A stretch of DNA of 64,000 nucleotides, from assembly GCF_009909615.1 (NCBI RefSeq), contig NZ_WWNE01000003.1:242999-306998 (forward strand). The letters run 5' to 3'. This DNA comes from Acidiluteibacter ferrifornacis. GTDB taxonomy: Bacteria; Bacteroidota; Bacteroidia; Flavobacteriales_E; Vicingaceae. Below the pieces are notes generated by a model. The model was given only the letters and a program-made list of their open reading frames with translations. It was not told the origin of the DNA and did not search any database. This document shows, one piece after another, positions 35,601-44,791 of this stretch (position 1 is the first letter of the stretch; each line of letters begins with the position of its first letter). Both the position numbers and the translations under genes were made by a program.

Positions 35601-36261
35601 ATTTGTTTATTTGGGTACCAATACTAGAAGGTGGTGAACTTTTTGAGAAATTGAGTTTTTCTCTTTCTTGTAATATTTTCGGCTCTATTATTTTTATCAA
35701 AGGATGAGAGATCAAACCTAAAATGTCTTTCTCTTTAACAGTTAGGGTTGTTAAATTTAAATAAGCATATTGGTCATTTATTTGTCCATTCACTTTCTGA
35801 ATAAGCATTTCCAAGTCTTGCTCATTAAAGTCTGAGTGAGATTGAATTACCACCTCGACAGAATCTTCTCCATCGTAGGTTCCATTCACCAAATCAATTG
35901 GTAGGTTATTTAATTTATAGATAGGCTTAACAGTAAATATGGAATTTACAGAATAGTCTTTCAATGTATTCAGCTTTAAACCAGACTTGATTTTACAGTA
36001 GTAAACTTTATTGTTTATGTAACTATCAATAAAAAACCCCATTAGCCTCAAATCTAATTTAGCTTGCTCATCAGGCAATCGCTCAAAATGGACATACACA
36101 TAGTAGTGATTATTGTACTTTGAATCTTCTAAATCCTCATAACTAATGGTTTCAATATTAGATTCAATTGGATAATATCCTGACTTTAGATTTAAAGTTT
36201 GAGCGAAAGAAGTTGTTAAAAATAGTAGGAATAAGAAAAATGAATTGAGTTTTAAGGCCAT
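32656..36261 (-). CDS. Subtilase-like T9SS substrate, probably inactive peptidase
   Basis: The 1,201-residue protein has a signal peptide (SFFLFLLFLTTSFAQ), an S8-like domain (about 235-520), FN3-like and jelly-roll modules, and a T9SS type A C-terminal domain (about 1115-1201; FPNPSDGKFTIKSQF, KVYDLNGRL, GRGIYFLEI). Family landmarks remain: ITIAIGEDG with Asp249, YGPTLDGRIKPDI, and STS at 444-446 in place of GTS. The GTHVAG box is replaced by RSLLVAG, so the catalytic His appears lost. It heads the Rhs operon, 31 bp before the shell gene. It is probably surface-exposed or secreted. Confidence 0.8.
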   Translation of the reverse strand: MALKLNSFFLFLLFLTTSFAQTLNLKSGYYPIESNIETISYEDLEDSKYNNHYYVYVHFERLPDEQAKLDLRLMGFFIDSYINNKVYYCKIKSGLKLNTLKDYSVNSIFTVKPIYKLNNLPIDLVNGTYDGEDSVEVVIQSHSDFNEQDLEMLIQKVNGQINDQYAYLNLTTLTVKEKDILGLISHPLIKIIEPKILQEREKLNFSKSSPPSSIGTQINKLNKLNWLYKSNLVGNNYNGNGITIAIGEDGYPWPHIDLKNRVGTNQGNSQMSLRSLLVAGLSGGSGNFFPLLQTGAWGADLRFSLGNNAVYDLPNTILNSGVSVVSTTKYDFCNLGYNLNSQLVDRQSNDFGFVNYSFFAGHQLAFACFARVASIAGGFTSSKNGIASTNGHDAVVKGLNAYGPTLDGRIKPDISVDVSSSFYLDTNNSYMSSISGGGYDGIESTSIVNGTIAILSEMYMDHNNGQMPPSGLMKSILLNSADDDKLYVGPDFRHGWGYLNAKRASDILLKNQYFADSINNGFNKTHYLNIPSGVKQVKVMLYWNDKEAAVNSGKALVNDLDLTVYKSGVTYLPLVIDLSSPTTQSLYFTPAVPGLDTLNNAEQVVINNPNSGLYELRVEGGSIPVGSQDYFVTYVFEYKDIVITHPLPGDVIKPNNLESYCWESYDTTGFFKIELSIDNGLTWLKLADSIPDNSRVKTLNTPDVHSPNGIIRVSRNNQSTTISNFAIMDYPRNVNITSICPSNFVLEWNKVVGATSYEISLLGNKYMDSIITVTDTFVKLPYPSSMKGWFAVQPIINGFKGIRSYAIEKGTTVFNCTFPDNLELTRSDPGGIAIFDCKDYNNHNIGVTIKNNGLVTKHNPRVSYSLNNGPFVSQVFPGTILSGDSAIFYFSNIETIPSGLNTLKIYIDSTSFYVPDDTLDFKFNLYSNSQIITSPHVQNFDSFVFCTGNLCEQISCNLSQGWINPTNLTWDDIDYRIINFTTPSSGTGPSSNHTLNNSAGKYLYTEATQCFNSEAILLSPCIDIAPTETVEASFWYHMWGSDMGALHIDVIANGVLFKDYIPPIIGNQGRSWFQSKINLSPFNGQIVNLQFRAITGKGFYSDIAIDDFELSNTITTDLHERPQDSYVIFPNPSDGKFTIKSQFLQSPKQIKVYDLNGRLILTDKIQSNIHQIDLVRFGRGIYFLEIEGDVNSEFHKLIHQF

Positions 36262-36295
36262 TTAATCCAGATTTAGTAAGTAGGTATTTAATTAA

Positions 36296-36303
36296 CAAAC
36301 ATA
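36296..36303 (-). promoter_or_regulatory. Candidate -7 box for the subtilase-Rhs operon
   Basis: The minus strand reads TATGTTTG, matching TAnnTTTG, 34 nt upstream of the ATG at 36261. The surroundings are very AT-rich and no clear -33 TTG is visible, so this is a candidate only. The rest of the 36262-36570 gap shows no gene or repeat that I can support. Confidence 0.4.
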
Positions 36304-36570
36304 AATTAAAAAGATTAAAAAATGTTAGGTTTTGTTAAAAAACAAATGTTATTTTTTTGGTATCAAAGGTTTTAGAGAGAAAAATATTCGTTCTAAATTA
36401 AATTGGTCTTTATTACTCCACTTTCTGCCTAAATTCGATTCGTAAGTAAAGTCCTCGAAAATCATTACGAAATGAAGTTTATTGCCCTTTTTAAGCCTAT
36501 TAATCGAGTCTTAAATCAAAGTTGAAAATTGCCCATTCCTGTCAAAGCAACTCCAATCACATTTAATACA

Positions 36571-36610
36571 ATAAAAAAGGGAACATTAACTCTAAAACGC
36601 TAATGCTCCC
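36571..36610 (-). terminator. Intrinsic terminator of metH
   Basis: On the minus strand a 10-bp stem (GGGAGCATTA pairing with TAATGTTCCC, one G-U) with a 12-nt loop is followed by a T-rich tract, 22 nt past the metH stop codon. It separates metH from the toxin island. Confidence 0.8.
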
Positions 36611-36631
36611 TAGTAATGAAATAATAAATGC

Positions 36632-39600
36632 CTAATAATTTAAATTAGGAGATAGCCACCTTTCAATCGTAGATTCAGGAGTGGCTTTTCTGATGGCGTA
36701 ATCTTTAATCTGATCTTTTCCAATTTTACCTAGTCCAAAGTATTTTGCATGTGGACTAGCAAAATAAAGTCCACTTACTGCAGCAGTTGGATACATTGCA
36801 AAGCTTTCCGTTAATTCAATTCCGGTGTTCTTTTCTGCATCTAACAAATCAAAAATAATCCGTTTCTCAGTATGATCAGGACAAGCAGGGTAGCCCGCCG
36901 CAGGACGAATTCCTTTATATTTTTCTTTGATTAAGTCTTCGTTTTCTAACTGCTCAGTGGATGCATATCCCCAAAACTCTTTTCTCACTTTAAGGTGCAA
37001 TAATTCTGCAAAAGCTTCGGCTAATCGATCCGCTATAGCCTTCACCATAATGCTATTGTAATCATCATGTTCGGCTTCAAACTGCTCAATATACTTTTCA
37101 ATGCCTAACCCAGTAGTTACTGCGAAACCTCCAATATAATCTAACTTCCCACTATCCTTTGGTGCAATAAAATCAGATAAACTTAAATTCGGAACATTAG
37201 GTGCTTTTTTATTTTGTTGCCTCAATGTATGAAGAGTTGTTTTTAATGTTTTGCCATCTTCTTCATATACTTCTATGTCATCACCATCGGTATTGGCGGG
37301 CCAAATTCCATACACCCCATTGGCTGTCAACCAATTTTCCGATATAATCTGCTTTAACATAGTTTGAGCATCATCGTAAACTTTACGAGCCTCCTTCCCA
37401 ACAAACTCGTCTTCGAATATTTGCGGATACTTTCCTTTTAGCTCCCATGTACTAAAAAAAGGAGTCCAATCGATATATCTAGATATCTCTTCTAATGAAT
37501 AGTTCTCCAGTGTATGAACACCCAAATTTTTAGGTTTTGATATTTCAGCCTCATTCCAATTGATATTCAATTTATTTGCTCTTGCCTCCTCAATACTGAT
37601 GTATTCCTTGTGAGCCATACGACCTTTGTGAGCCTCTCTCACCCCATTATAATCAGCGTCTAATTCTGCCAAAAACACTTTTCTTGCTTCTTCGTTGTCG
37701 CTTAAAAGTGTACTTGCAACGGGAACACTTCTCGAAGCATCCAAAACATGTACTACAGGTTGAGAGTAATTCTCAGCTATCTTTACTGCTGTATGTGCTT
37801 TTGAAGTTGTTGCACCTCCAATTAATAATGGAATTTTAAATCCAAGTCGTTCCATTTCGCTAGCTACAAAAACCATTTCATCTAATGAAGGAGTTATCAA
37901 TCCACTTAACCCTATCATATCCACTTGATGCTTTTGTGCCTCCTCCAAAATTTTCTCACAAGAAACCATTACTCCAAGGTCAATGACTTCAAAATTGTTA
38001 CAAGCCAAAACAACCCCTACAATATTTTTTCCAATATCATGAACATCACCTTTTACGGTTGCTAATAAAATCTTTCCATTATTCTTCTTCTCTCCTCCAC
38101 CCTTTTTCTTTGCTTCTTCAATGAAGGGCAATAAATAAGAAACCGACTTCTTCATTACCCGAGCACTTTTCACAACCTGAGGTAAAAACATTTTGCCTGA
38201 CCCAAACAGGTCACCTACTATATTCATACCGTCCATCAACGGCCCCTCGATCACCTCCAATGGTTGCTCATATTGAAGACGAGCTTCCTCACTATCCGCA
38301 TCAATGTATTCAACAATTCCTTTTACTAAAGAATGTGCCAATCGCTTTTGTACCGACTCATTTCTCCAACTTTCATCTCTTACTGTTACTTTGCCATCTC
38401 CTTTAACCGATTCTGCAAAATCAAGCAATCGCTCAGTCGCATCTTCTCTTCTATTGAGAAGCACATCTTCAATTCGCTCTAAGAGGTCTTTAGGTATATC
38501 TTCATATACTTCAATCATTCCCGCATTTACGATTCCCATGTCTAATCCATGTTGAATTCCGTGATATAAAAAAGCAGAGTTCATTGCCTCCCGAACCACA
38601 TTATTCCCTCTAAATGAAAAGGAAACATTACTCACGCCTCCACTAACAAGAGAACCTGGTAAATTTTCCTTTATCCATTTAGTTGCTTTAAAAAAGTCAA
38701 CCGCATAATTATTATGTTCTTCTATACCAGTTCCAATCGTCAAAATATTGGGGTCAAAAATGATATCCTGAGGTGGAAAACCAACGCTTTCAGTCAGTAT
38801 TTTATAGGCACGTTCACAAATCTCTATTCTTCTTTCATAATTATCTGCTTGTCCATTTTCATCAAACGCCATAACAATAACAGCAGCACCATACTTACGC
38901 ACTAATCTCGCTTGCTTTTTAAAGTTCTCTTCTCCTTCTTTAAGGCTAATAGAGTTTACAATTGACTTACCTTGAACACATTTTAATCCAGCTTCAATTA
39001 CTGACCATTTTGAGGAATCTATCATAATTGGAACTCGAGAAATCTCGGGGTCAGAAGCAATCATATTCAAGAAGGCTGTCATTTCCTCCTCTGACTCTAG
39101 CATTCCTTCATCCATGTTCACATCGATAATCTGAGCGCCTCCTTCAACTTGTTGTAAAGCGACTGCTAGAGCATCTTCGTATTTTTTCTCCTTTATTAAC
39201 CTAGCAAACATCTTTGATCCAGTAACGTTTGTGCGTTCTCCAATGTTTACAAACAAAGAATTCTCATCAATGTACAGCGGTTCCAATCCACTAAATCTGG
39301 TGATTTTAGGCTGAGCTTTGGCAACACGAGGCGGATATTTTGCAGCTATTTCTGCTATCTTTTGGATGTGCTCAGGAGTTGTACCACAGCAACCTCCGAT
39401 AATATTTACCATTCCATTTTTAATGAAATCTTCAATAAACCCACCCATCTGATCCGGAGATTCATCATATTCCCCAAAGGCATTTGGTAGACCCGCATTG
39501 GGATGCGCACTGACAAAAACTTCCGTTTGTTTACCAATATTTAATAAGTAAGGCCGCATATCCTTTGCTCCTAAAGCACAATTGAATCCAACTGATAGTA

Positions 39601-40306
39601 TTGGCATATGAGAAATAGACACTAAAAAGGCCTCAGCAGTTTGACCTGATAAAGTTCTACCACTAGCATCCGTTATCGTTCCAGAAATCATAATGGGAAC
39701 TTGCACTCCCTTTTGTTTAAAAACAGTGTCTATTGCAAAAAGAGCAGCTTTTGCATTCAATGTATCAGTGATGGTTTCAATCAACAATAAATCTACACCA
39801 CCATCTAATAAACCATTGGTTTGTTCTTCAAAAGCGGTTACTAATTGATCGAAAGTAATCGCACGGAAACCTGGATTATTAACATCAGGAGACATAGAAG
39901 CTAACTTAGTAGTTGGCCCCATAGAACCGGCTACAAATCTCGGCTTATTGGGCTCTTTAGCAGTAAACTCATTAGCTACCTCCTTAGCTATTTTTGCAGA
40001 TTCATAATTGATTTGGTATACATAATCAGCTAAATCATAATCTTCTTGAGCGATACTATTCCCCGAAAAGGTATTGGTTTCGACAATATCAGAACCTGCA
40101 GCAAAGTAGGCAGCATGTATGCCTTTTATGATATCAGGTCTTGTAATTGAAAGTAAATCGTTGTTACCTTTAATTGATTGATGATGATTTTTAAAAACCT
40201 CACCTCTAAAATCCTCTTCACTCAATTTATGGCGCTGAATCATAGTACCCATAGCACCATCCAACACTAAAATTCTCTCCCTTAATAATTCTTCTATCTT
40301 TCTCAT
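36632..40306 (-). CDS. metH: Cobalamin-dependent methionine synthase
   Basis: The 1,224-residue full-length MetH transfers a methyl group from 5-methyltetrahydrofolate to homocysteine through cobalamin. The homocysteine module (1-330) has DGAMGTMIQ and the zinc motif [11 protein letters not shown]. The pterin module (about 345-620) has [11 protein letters not shown]. The B12 domain has the DxHxxG motif in [12 protein letters not shown] and [11 protein letters not shown]. The AdoMet activation domain (about 910-1224) ends with [15 protein letters not shown] and MYPTAAVSG. No module is missing. Its leader contains a SAM-I riboswitch (40372-40473), so expression should fall when SAM is plentiful. 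Confidence 0.98.
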   Translation of the reverse strand: MRKIEELLRERILVLDGAMGTMIQRHKLSEEDFRGEVFKNHHQSIKGNNDLLSITRPDIIKGIHAAYFAAGSDIVETNTFSGNSIAQEDYDLADYVYQINYESAKIAKEVANEFTAKEPNKPRFVAGSMGPTTKLASMSPDVNNPGFRAITFDQLVTAFEEQTNGLLDGGVDLLLIETITDTLNAKAALFAIDTVFKQKGVQVPIMISGTITDASGRTLSGQTAEAFLVSISHMPILSVGFNCALGAKDMRPYLLNIGKQTEVFVSAHPNAGLPNAFGEYDESPDQMGGFIEDFIKNGMVNIIGGCCGTTPEHIQKIAEIAAKYPPRVAKAQPKITRFSGLEPLYIDENSLFVNIGERTNVTGSKMFARLIKEKKYEDALAVALQQVEGGAQIIDVNMDEGMLESEEEMTAFLNMIASDPEISRVPIMIDSSKWSVIEAGLKCVQGKSIVNSISLKEGEENFKKQARLVRKYGAAVIVMAFDENGQADNYERRIEICERAYKILTESVGFPPQDIIFDPNILTIGTGIEEHNNYAVDFFKATKWIKENLPGSLVSGGVSNVSFSFRGNNVVREAMNSAFLYHGIQHGLDMGIVNAGMIEVYEDIPKDLLERIEDVLLNRREDATERLLDFAESVKGDGKVTVRDESWRNESVQKRLAHSLVKGIVEYIDADSEEARLQYEQPLEVIEGPLMDGMNIVGDLFGSGKMFLPQVVKSARVMKKSVSYLLPFIEEAKKKGGGEKKNNGKILLATVKGDVHDIGKNIVGVVLACNNFEVIDLGVMVSCEKILEEAQKHQVDMIGLSGLITPSLDEMVFVASEMERLGFKIPLLIGGATTSKAHTAVKIAENYSQPVVHVLDASRSVPVASTLLSDNEEARKVFLAELDADYNGVREAHKGRMAHKEYISIEEARANKLNINWNEAEISKPKNLGVHTLENYSLEEISRYIDWTPFFSTWELKGKYPQIFEDEFVGKEARKVYDDAQTMLKQIISENWLTANGVYGIWPANTDGDDIEVYEEDGKTLKTTLHTLRQQNKKAPNVPNLSLSDFIAPKDSGKLDYIGGFAVTTGLGIEKYIEQFEAEHDDYNSIMVKAIADRLAEAFAELLHLKVRKEFWGYASTEQLENEDLIKEKYKGIRPAAGYPACPDHTEKRIIFDLLDAEKNTGIELTESFAMYPTAAVSGLYFASPHAKYFGLGKIGKDQIKDYAIRKATPESTIERWLSPNLNY

Positions 40307-40310
40307 AATT

Positions 40311-40351
40311 AAATAAAAAAAGCCCTTTTAACTGAAAGTCAAAAGGGCTTT
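40311..40351 (-). terminator. Riboswitch-controlled terminator in the metH leader
   Basis: The minus strand contains AAAGCCCTTTT and its complement AAAAGGGCTTT around a short loop, followed by a T tract ending a few bases before the metH ATG. Its 5' arm includes CTTTTGACT (40337-40345), which can instead pair with AGTCAAAAG (40365-40373) at the base of the aptamer and so form an antiterminator. Confidence 0.88.
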
Positions 40352-40371
40352 ATAATTTTTATATCTTTTGA

Positions 40372-40473
40372 CTCATCTTTTTTTTAATTCAAAAAGGAAT
40401 TAGCACCTTTCCTAACTAAATAGGATGGTTGCTAAGGTTTCACAGGGCCTTTCCCTCCACCTTTCTTGATAAG
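40372..40473 (-). ncRNA. SAM-I (S-box) riboswitch aptamer upstream of metH
   Basis: The minus strand reads CTTATCAAGAAAGGTGGAGG, then GGCCCTGTGAAACC, TTAGCAACC and GGTGCTAATTCC, the conserved SAM-I core including the kink-turn and SAM-binding segments. P1 closes by pairing CTTATC (40468-40473) with GATGAG (40372-40377). SAM binding should stabilise P1 and release the terminator hairpin at 40311-40351, repressing metH. The aptamer begins only 23 nt after the stop codon of the upstream gene. Confidence 0.95.
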
Positions 40474-40496
40474 TAAATCTAAATAATAAAGAACGT

Positions 40497-40754
40497 TTAA
40501 GCAGATGCTTGATTCTGCTTTTTCATATGCTTATATAATAGGATGCCTACAACAATCGCCAACAAATATGGAAAAATCATTAAATAAACTATTCCATTGT
40601 TAATTCCATTTGCTAAGGTACTTTCACCCGACTCCATGTTACTTTCTAACACCGCTTTACACATGCTACATTGTGCATAAGTAGCATCTGCTATTAGTAC
40701 AAATGCCAATGTAATTGCTAAAAAAATGAATCCCCTAAAAACAGATTGCTTCAT
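40497..40754 (-). CDS. Small CxxC membrane protein
   Basis: The 85-residue protein has an N-terminal signal peptide or helix (GFIFLAITLAFVLIADATYA), then QCSMCKAVLES with two cysteines in a CxxC pair, and a second transmembrane helix (IVYLMIFPYLLAIVVGILLY) with a lysine-rich tail. It is the last gene after the cytochrome oxidase cluster, 32 bp past the DUF420 gene. A redox or metal-handling role in oxidase assembly is plausible but not shown. Confidence 0.65.
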   Translation of the reverse strand: MKQSVFRGFIFLAITLAFVLIADATYAQCSMCKAVLESNMESGESTLANGINNGIVYLMIFPYLLAIVVGILLYKHMKKQNQASA

Positions 40755-40786
40755 GAATCAAAGTTAAGAAGTTTCTTTCTCATTTT

Positions 40787-41308
40787 TTAATAATACGGAG
40801 CAATCATAAAGTAAACAATTACACCAGTAATGGTCACATATAACCAAAGTGGTAAAGTCCACCTCGCAATCCTTTTATGTTTATCAAACTTCTGCGATAA
40901 GGCACGAGACAATGTAATTAGAACTAAAGGTACAATTGCAATTGCTAGTACAATGTGAGTAAGCAGTATGAATAAATAAACAACACGTATTACACCTTCT
41001 CCACCAAAAACTGTAGATTCAGATGTTGCATGGTAGGTTACATAACTTAATAAGAATAATACAGAAACTCCAACCGCGGAGAGCATCAACTTTTTGTGCA
41101 ATTCAAATTTTTTCACTTTTACTGCCCAGCCTGCAGCAATTAATAATATTGTAGCAATTGAATTTAAAGTAGCATTAACTCTAGGTAAAAAAGCAAATGT
41201 ATCGGTAGCAAAAGCTTCCTTCGGCATCAAATATAGTACAGCTACTACCACCGGTATAATTATAGAAACGGCAATGATAACAGGCTTTAAATTATAGGTC
41301 TTTTCCAT
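40787..41308 (-). CDS. DUF420 family membrane protein
   Basis: The 173-residue protein has five predicted transmembrane segments and conserved polar residues typical of DUF420 proteins near cytochrome oxidase genes: FLPRVNATLNSIATILL, ELHKKLMLSAV, VTYHATSES and THIVLAI. The His residues within the membrane suggest metal or heme contact. It follows the SCO1 gene by 3 bp. The biochemical role is unknown; an accessory oxidase function is inferred from context. Confidence 0.85.
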   Translation of the reverse strand: MEKTYNLKPVIIAVSIIIPVVVAVLYLMPKEAFATDTFAFLPRVNATLNSIATILLIAAGWAVKVKKFELHKKLMLSAVGVSVLFLLSYVTYHATSESTVFGGEGVIRVVYLFILLTHIVLAIAIVPLVLITLSRALSQKFDKHKRIARWTLPLWLYVTITGVIVYFMIAPYY

Positions 41309-41311
41309 AGA

Positions 41312-42004
41312 TTATTTCCCTTTTCGAGGTACGTACTTTTCAACCAATAAGATATCAATCGCATCGAATAAATCGTTGGTTTCAGACACACTAGTTCCGT
41401 CAAACACTCCTCTTAGTCTACCCTCACCATCAATAAGCATCAAGTTCGATGAGTGCAAAAATCCCCCTGGAGCTATACTATCCTTTTGAGCAGAAACAAA
41501 ATATCCATTAAAGCCAACACTGTAAATAGAGTCCTTGTTTCCTGTTAAAAAGGTCCATACTCCATCTGTTGCATGAACTTTTTCTGCATACTCTTTTAGA
41601 ACTTCAGGCGTATCATGCTCGGGATTAACAGTAAAAGAAAGCAGGCGAAAATCATCTCTGTCCTGAAAACGATCTTGAACTTGAAGCATGTTTGTAGACA
41701 TTTTCGGACAAATAGTAGGACATGTTGCGAAAAAGAAATTTGCAACATAAATCTTATCCTCTAATGCTTTACTACTGAATAGCTGTCCATTTTGGTCAAT
41801 GAATTCAAATGGCGGAATGGTATGATAAATGGTATCCACCACTATTCGCCCATCTTTTTCAACCTCTACCACCTTTTTAGGCCCCATATACGGCAATGGC
41901 TTAAAATTATTTGTACCAGTACTTAGTAACAAATACAAAAGCGATGGTACCAATAGAATTGCAATTAATATTGCTGCCTTTTTCAAGGTCTTTGGTTGAG
42001 CCAT
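41312..42004 (-). CDS. SCO1/SenC copper chaperone
   Basis: The 230-residue protein is a membrane-anchored thioredoxin-fold protein that helps insert copper into the CuA site of cytochrome oxidase. It has an N-terminal transmembrane helix (8-26), the copper-binding CxxxC in FFFATCPTICPKM, and the distal His in GFLHSSNLMLID. All three copper ligands are present. It lies between the oxidase subunit IV-type gene (gap 4 bp) and the DUF420 gene. Confidence 0.93.
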   Translation of the reverse strand: MAQPKTLKKAAILIAILLVPSLLYLLLSTGTNNFKPLPYMGPKKVVEVEKDGRIVVDTIYHTIPPFEFIDQNGQLFSSKALEDKIYVANFFFATCPTICPKMSTNMLQVQDRFQDRDDFRLLSFTVNPEHDTPEVLKEYAEKVHATDGVWTFLTGNKDSIYSVGFNGYFVSAQKDSIAPGGFLHSSNLMLIDGEGRLRGVFDGTSVSETNDLFDAIDILLVEKYVPRKGK

Positions 42005-42008
42005 AAGA

Positions 42009-42374
42009 TTAGTCTGCTAGTGGCGAAAAGTCGATTGCATGAAGGAAGGTAGATTCTTTCAGCAAGATAAAAATCAGGTAAATTGCAAATAGAATAAAAG
42101 GAATTGCTACCACCATTTTAAAATTCTTTCTTTCCCCACCAAGGTGCATATATGACATTACGATATAATATGCTTTCACCAAAGTTAATATTATAAAAGT
42201 CCACTTGACAAGTCCCCAAGAGATTCCCATATCTTGCCAAACAAGACCTAGAGTTACTTCGGCAGTTGTAACTGCAAGTAACACCCAAAAGATGATCCAA
42301 ATCATCTTTCTTACTTTCTTTCCTTCTTCTTCTGAATGTTTATGTGCGTATTCCGCTGTTCTATCAAAATCCAT
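42009..42374 (-). CDS. Cytochrome c oxidase subunit IV-type (CtaF/CyoD-like) protein
   Basis: The 121-residue protein has three transmembrane helices (MIWIIFWVLLAVTTAEVTLG, WTFIILTLVKAYYIVMSYMHL, MVVAIPFILFAIYLIFILL). The signature KAYYIVMSYMHLGGE is typical of the prokaryotic cytochrome oxidase subunit IV family. It lies directly after cox3. It stabilises the oxidase and has no redox centre. Confidence 0.88.
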   Translation of the reverse strand: MDFDRTAEYAHKHSEEEGKKVRKMIWIIFWVLLAVTTAEVTLGLVWQDMGISWGLVKWTFIILTLVKAYYIVMSYMHLGGERKNFKMVVAIPFILFAIYLIFILLKESTFLHAIDFSPLAD

Positions 42375-42401
42375 TGTGTCGTTGATTTATCGTTTTGAAA
42401 A

Positions 42402-43208
42402 TTATACCAAATAGAAGAATGTAAATACAAACACCCAAACTAAATCTACAAAGTGCCAGTAAAGCCCTACTTTTTCAACCATTTCATAATGACCTCTTTT
42501 CTCGTAAGTACCCTTCAACACATTTACAAAAATGATGAAATTAATGACTACACCACTGAATACGTGAAATCCATGAAATCCTGTGATGAAGAAAAAGAAA
42601 TCTGCAAATAAAGGCACTCCATACTCATTCACTGTCAAATTGGCGCCATATATCTCTGTACCTTGAGCAATCATAGCAGCTGCTTCACTTCCAGTTACCG
42701 CATCAGCCACCCCAGGAATCATAAAAGCATTTTTGGCTTCATCTACCCACTGAACGATAGTTCCATCAGCCAATTGCAATGCTCCCAACTCTGTTCCATG
42801 AATAAAATGTCCCCATTCCCAAGCTTGAGAACCAACGAAGATTAAACCGCCAACGATAGTCAGCGCCATCCATAGGATTACACCATCTCTCTTCATTCGT
42901 TGCCCTGCTTCCACCGCTAGAACCATTGTAACAGAACTCATGATAAGAATGAATGTCATCAATGCTACGTATAGCAAAGGATGATCTCCGTGCATAAACG
43001 GAAAGTGTGTAAACACATTTTCTGCAACAGGCCATACTTCTTCAAAACGATGACGCATGTAGCCATACGCTACTAAAAATCCAGTAAAGGTGAATGCATC
43101 AGAAACCAGGAAAAACCACATCATCATTTTTCCATAACTAATGCCAAATGGAGAAGTATTACCACCCCATATCTTCTTATTGTCCAATGTCTCAGTACTA
43201 GCTGACAT
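42402..43208 (-). CDS. Cytochrome c oxidase subunit III (long copy)
   Basis: The 268-residue integral membrane protein of the heme-copper oxidase family is recognised by MWFFLVSDAFTFTGFLVAYG, GSQAWEWGHFI and the late helices FITGFHGFHVFSGVVINFI and VGLYWHFVDLVWVFVFTFFY. An insertion of about 60 residues between helices (roughly 140-200) makes it longer than its neighbour. Two adjacent subunit III genes are usual in Bacteroidota oxidase clusters. Subunits I and II are not in the window. Confidence 0.93.
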   Translation of the reverse strand: MSASTETLDNKKIWGGNTSPFGISYGKMMMWFFLVSDAFTFTGFLVAYGYMRHRFEEVWPVAENVFTHFPFMHGDHPLLYVALMTFILIMSSVTMVLAVEAGQRMKRDGVILWMALTIVGGLIFVGSQAWEWGHFIHGTELGALQLADGTIVQWVDEAKNAFMIPGVADAVTGSEAAAMIAQGTEIYGANLTVNEYGVPLFADFFFFITGFHGFHVFSGVVINFIIFVNVLKGTYEKRGHYEMVEKVGLYWHFVDLVWVFVFTFFYLV

Positions 43209-43218
43209 ACTTAAAATT

Positions 43219-43803
43219 TTATACGATATAACTTAAAAATAAAAACAAATACAACCATAAAGCATCTAAGAAATGCCAGTAGATTGAACATACTTGCAAA
43301 CCTAATAAATTTTTCGGCTTATAGGTATTTTTTAAAGACTTAAAAAATACAACTAAAAGTGCCATCAACCCGCCTAAAAGGTGGATTAAGTGAACTGCCG
43401 TCAAAATATACAAGAATGAACCAGAGGCATTACTTTCACTACCCGTAAAGAACACTTGTCCAGAGGTCAACTGGCTCCATGCTTCGAACTGTGAAAAAGC
43501 GAATACAATTCCTAAAATCAAAGTCGCAGCTAAAGAAGCTTTAACTCCCGTAAAATTGGATCTTTTTGCGAAATGCAAAGATAAATACATTGTTAAACTG
43601 CTGATTAAAATAACAACAGTACTCACCCAGAACATACTAGGCATGTAAAACTCTAGCCAGTTACCGTCAGATTTTCTTACAATAACTGCAGAAGTTAATC
43701 CTGCAAATAACATCACAATACTAATCATGCCAACCCACAGCAAGGGTTTCATGGTTTTCTCTTTGTGTGTTTTATCTTCAAATGATTGTGTAATTGTCAT
43801 CAT
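43219..43803 (-). CDS. Cytochrome c oxidase subunit III (short copy)
   Basis: The 194-residue protein has five hydrophobic segments and the family markers FSQFEAWSQLTSGQVFFTG, VHLIHLLGGLMALLVVFFK and IYWHFLDALWLYLFLFLSY. It lies between ctaB and the longer subunit III gene with gaps of 3 and 10 bp, so it is co-transcribed. The start is the first Met (MMTITQSFED). Confidence 0.92.
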   Translation of the reverse strand: MMTITQSFEDKTHKEKTMKPLLWVGMISIVMLFAGLTSAVIVRKSDGNWLEFYMPSMFWVSTVVILISSLTMYLSLHFAKRSNFTGVKASLAATLILGIVFAFSQFEAWSQLTSGQVFFTGSESNASGSFLYILTAVHLIHLLGGLMALLVVFFKSLKNTYKPKNLLGLQVCSIYWHFLDALWLYLFLFLSYIV

Positions 43804-43806
43804 CTG

Positions 43807-44700
43807 TTATAGTTTATCGAAGTAAAGTGCAAATAGCACTAATGGAATATAAACAAAGGAAGCAAACATTAGTTTAGTTGCTGACTTCATGGCATTCTTT
43901 CTATATAAATTAATTGCTGGCACCAACATTAATATTCCTGCTATTCCAATTACAACAGCAGCTCCTAAGCCAGCCATTCCAAACAAAATCGGCAGAAAGC
44001 TACTTGCAATCATAAATAAGGTGTAGAGTAAAATCAAAAATGCGGAGAGTTGGTCTCTTCCTTCAGGAGATGGCAATAACTTAAACCCTGCTTTCAAGTA
44101 ATCATCATTAATCTTCCAAGCAATTGCCCAAAAGTGGGGAAACTGCCACATAAACTGCAGCGCAAATAAAATCCCGGCTTCTAAACCAAATGTACCAGTT
44201 GCAGCAACCCATCCTAACATTGGAGGGATAGCACCGGGAAACGCCCCTACAAATACTGCCCAAGGAGTAATTCGCTTTAGTGGTGTATAAATGGCTACAT
44301 AAGAGAATAGGGCTAACACTCCTAGAACCCCTGTTAATGTATTCAAGTAAAACAACATCCCAACACCAACAATTCCGGTTAAAGAAGCGACAATAAATGC
44401 TTCTGTAACACTCATTCTTCCAGCAGCTAATGGACGATCTTTAGTGCGATCCATCAACTTATCTAAATCCCTCTCTATGATTTGATTGAACCCATTGGAA
44501 GATCCAGTTACTAAAAACCCTCCAACACATAGTATACTTAAAACCGTCCAATCAATTGATGGAACAGCAAGCATATATCCTAAAACTGCAGAAAACACTA
44601 CTAATGACGCTAACCTCAACTTAATGAATGAGGCATAATCACTAACCTTTGAGGATGTAGTACTTGATTGAATGGCTTCTTTTTCTACTGTAAAACTCAT
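43807..44700 (-). CDS. ctaB: Protoheme IX farnesyltransferase (heme O synthase)
   Basis: The 297-residue UbiA-family prenyltransferase makes heme O for the terminal oxidase. It has about nine transmembrane helices. The diagnostic first Asp-rich motif is ERDLDKLMDRTKDRPLAAGR, preceded by GSSNGFNQI, and FPGAIPPMLGWVAA follows. It is the first gene of the oxidase accessory operon, with a TAATTTTG box 26 nt upstream. Confidence 0.96.
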   Translation of the reverse strand: MSFTVEKEAIQSSTTSSKVSDYASFIKLRLASLVVFSAVLGYMLAVPSIDWTVLSILCVGGFLVTGSSNGFNQIIERDLDKLMDRTKDRPLAAGRMSVTEAFIVASLTGIVGVGMLFYLNTLTGVLGVLALFSYVAIYTPLKRITPWAVFVGAFPGAIPPMLGWVAATGTFGLEAGILFALQFMWQFPHFWAIAWKINDDYLKAGFKLLPSPEGRDQLSAFLILLYTLFMIASSFLPILFGMAGLGAAVVIGIAGILMLVPAINLYRKNAMKSATKLMFASFVYIPLVLFALYFDKL

Positions 44701-44726
44701 CGACTATTGTCTTCTGATTTGATGCA

Positions 44727-44734
44727 CAAAATTA
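44727..44734 (-). promoter_or_regulatory. Candidate -7 box for the ctaB-cox operon
   Basis: The minus strand reads TAATTTTG, matching TAnnTTTG, 26 nt before the ctaB ATG at 44700. This spacing is almost the same as for the secretion operon. The -33 element is not clear. Confidence 0.42.
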
Positions 44735-44791
44735 ATAATAATTTCAAGCTATGAAAGAGAAAATTCCTTATTTAAAATGAATACAGATAAA

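Noticed and set aside
36262-36570. A small gene or RNA in the gap between metH and the subtilase-like gene
   Set aside because: Frames on both strands are short and lack start signals, and no tRNA or riboswitch pattern was seen. Only a candidate -7 box at 36296 is reported.
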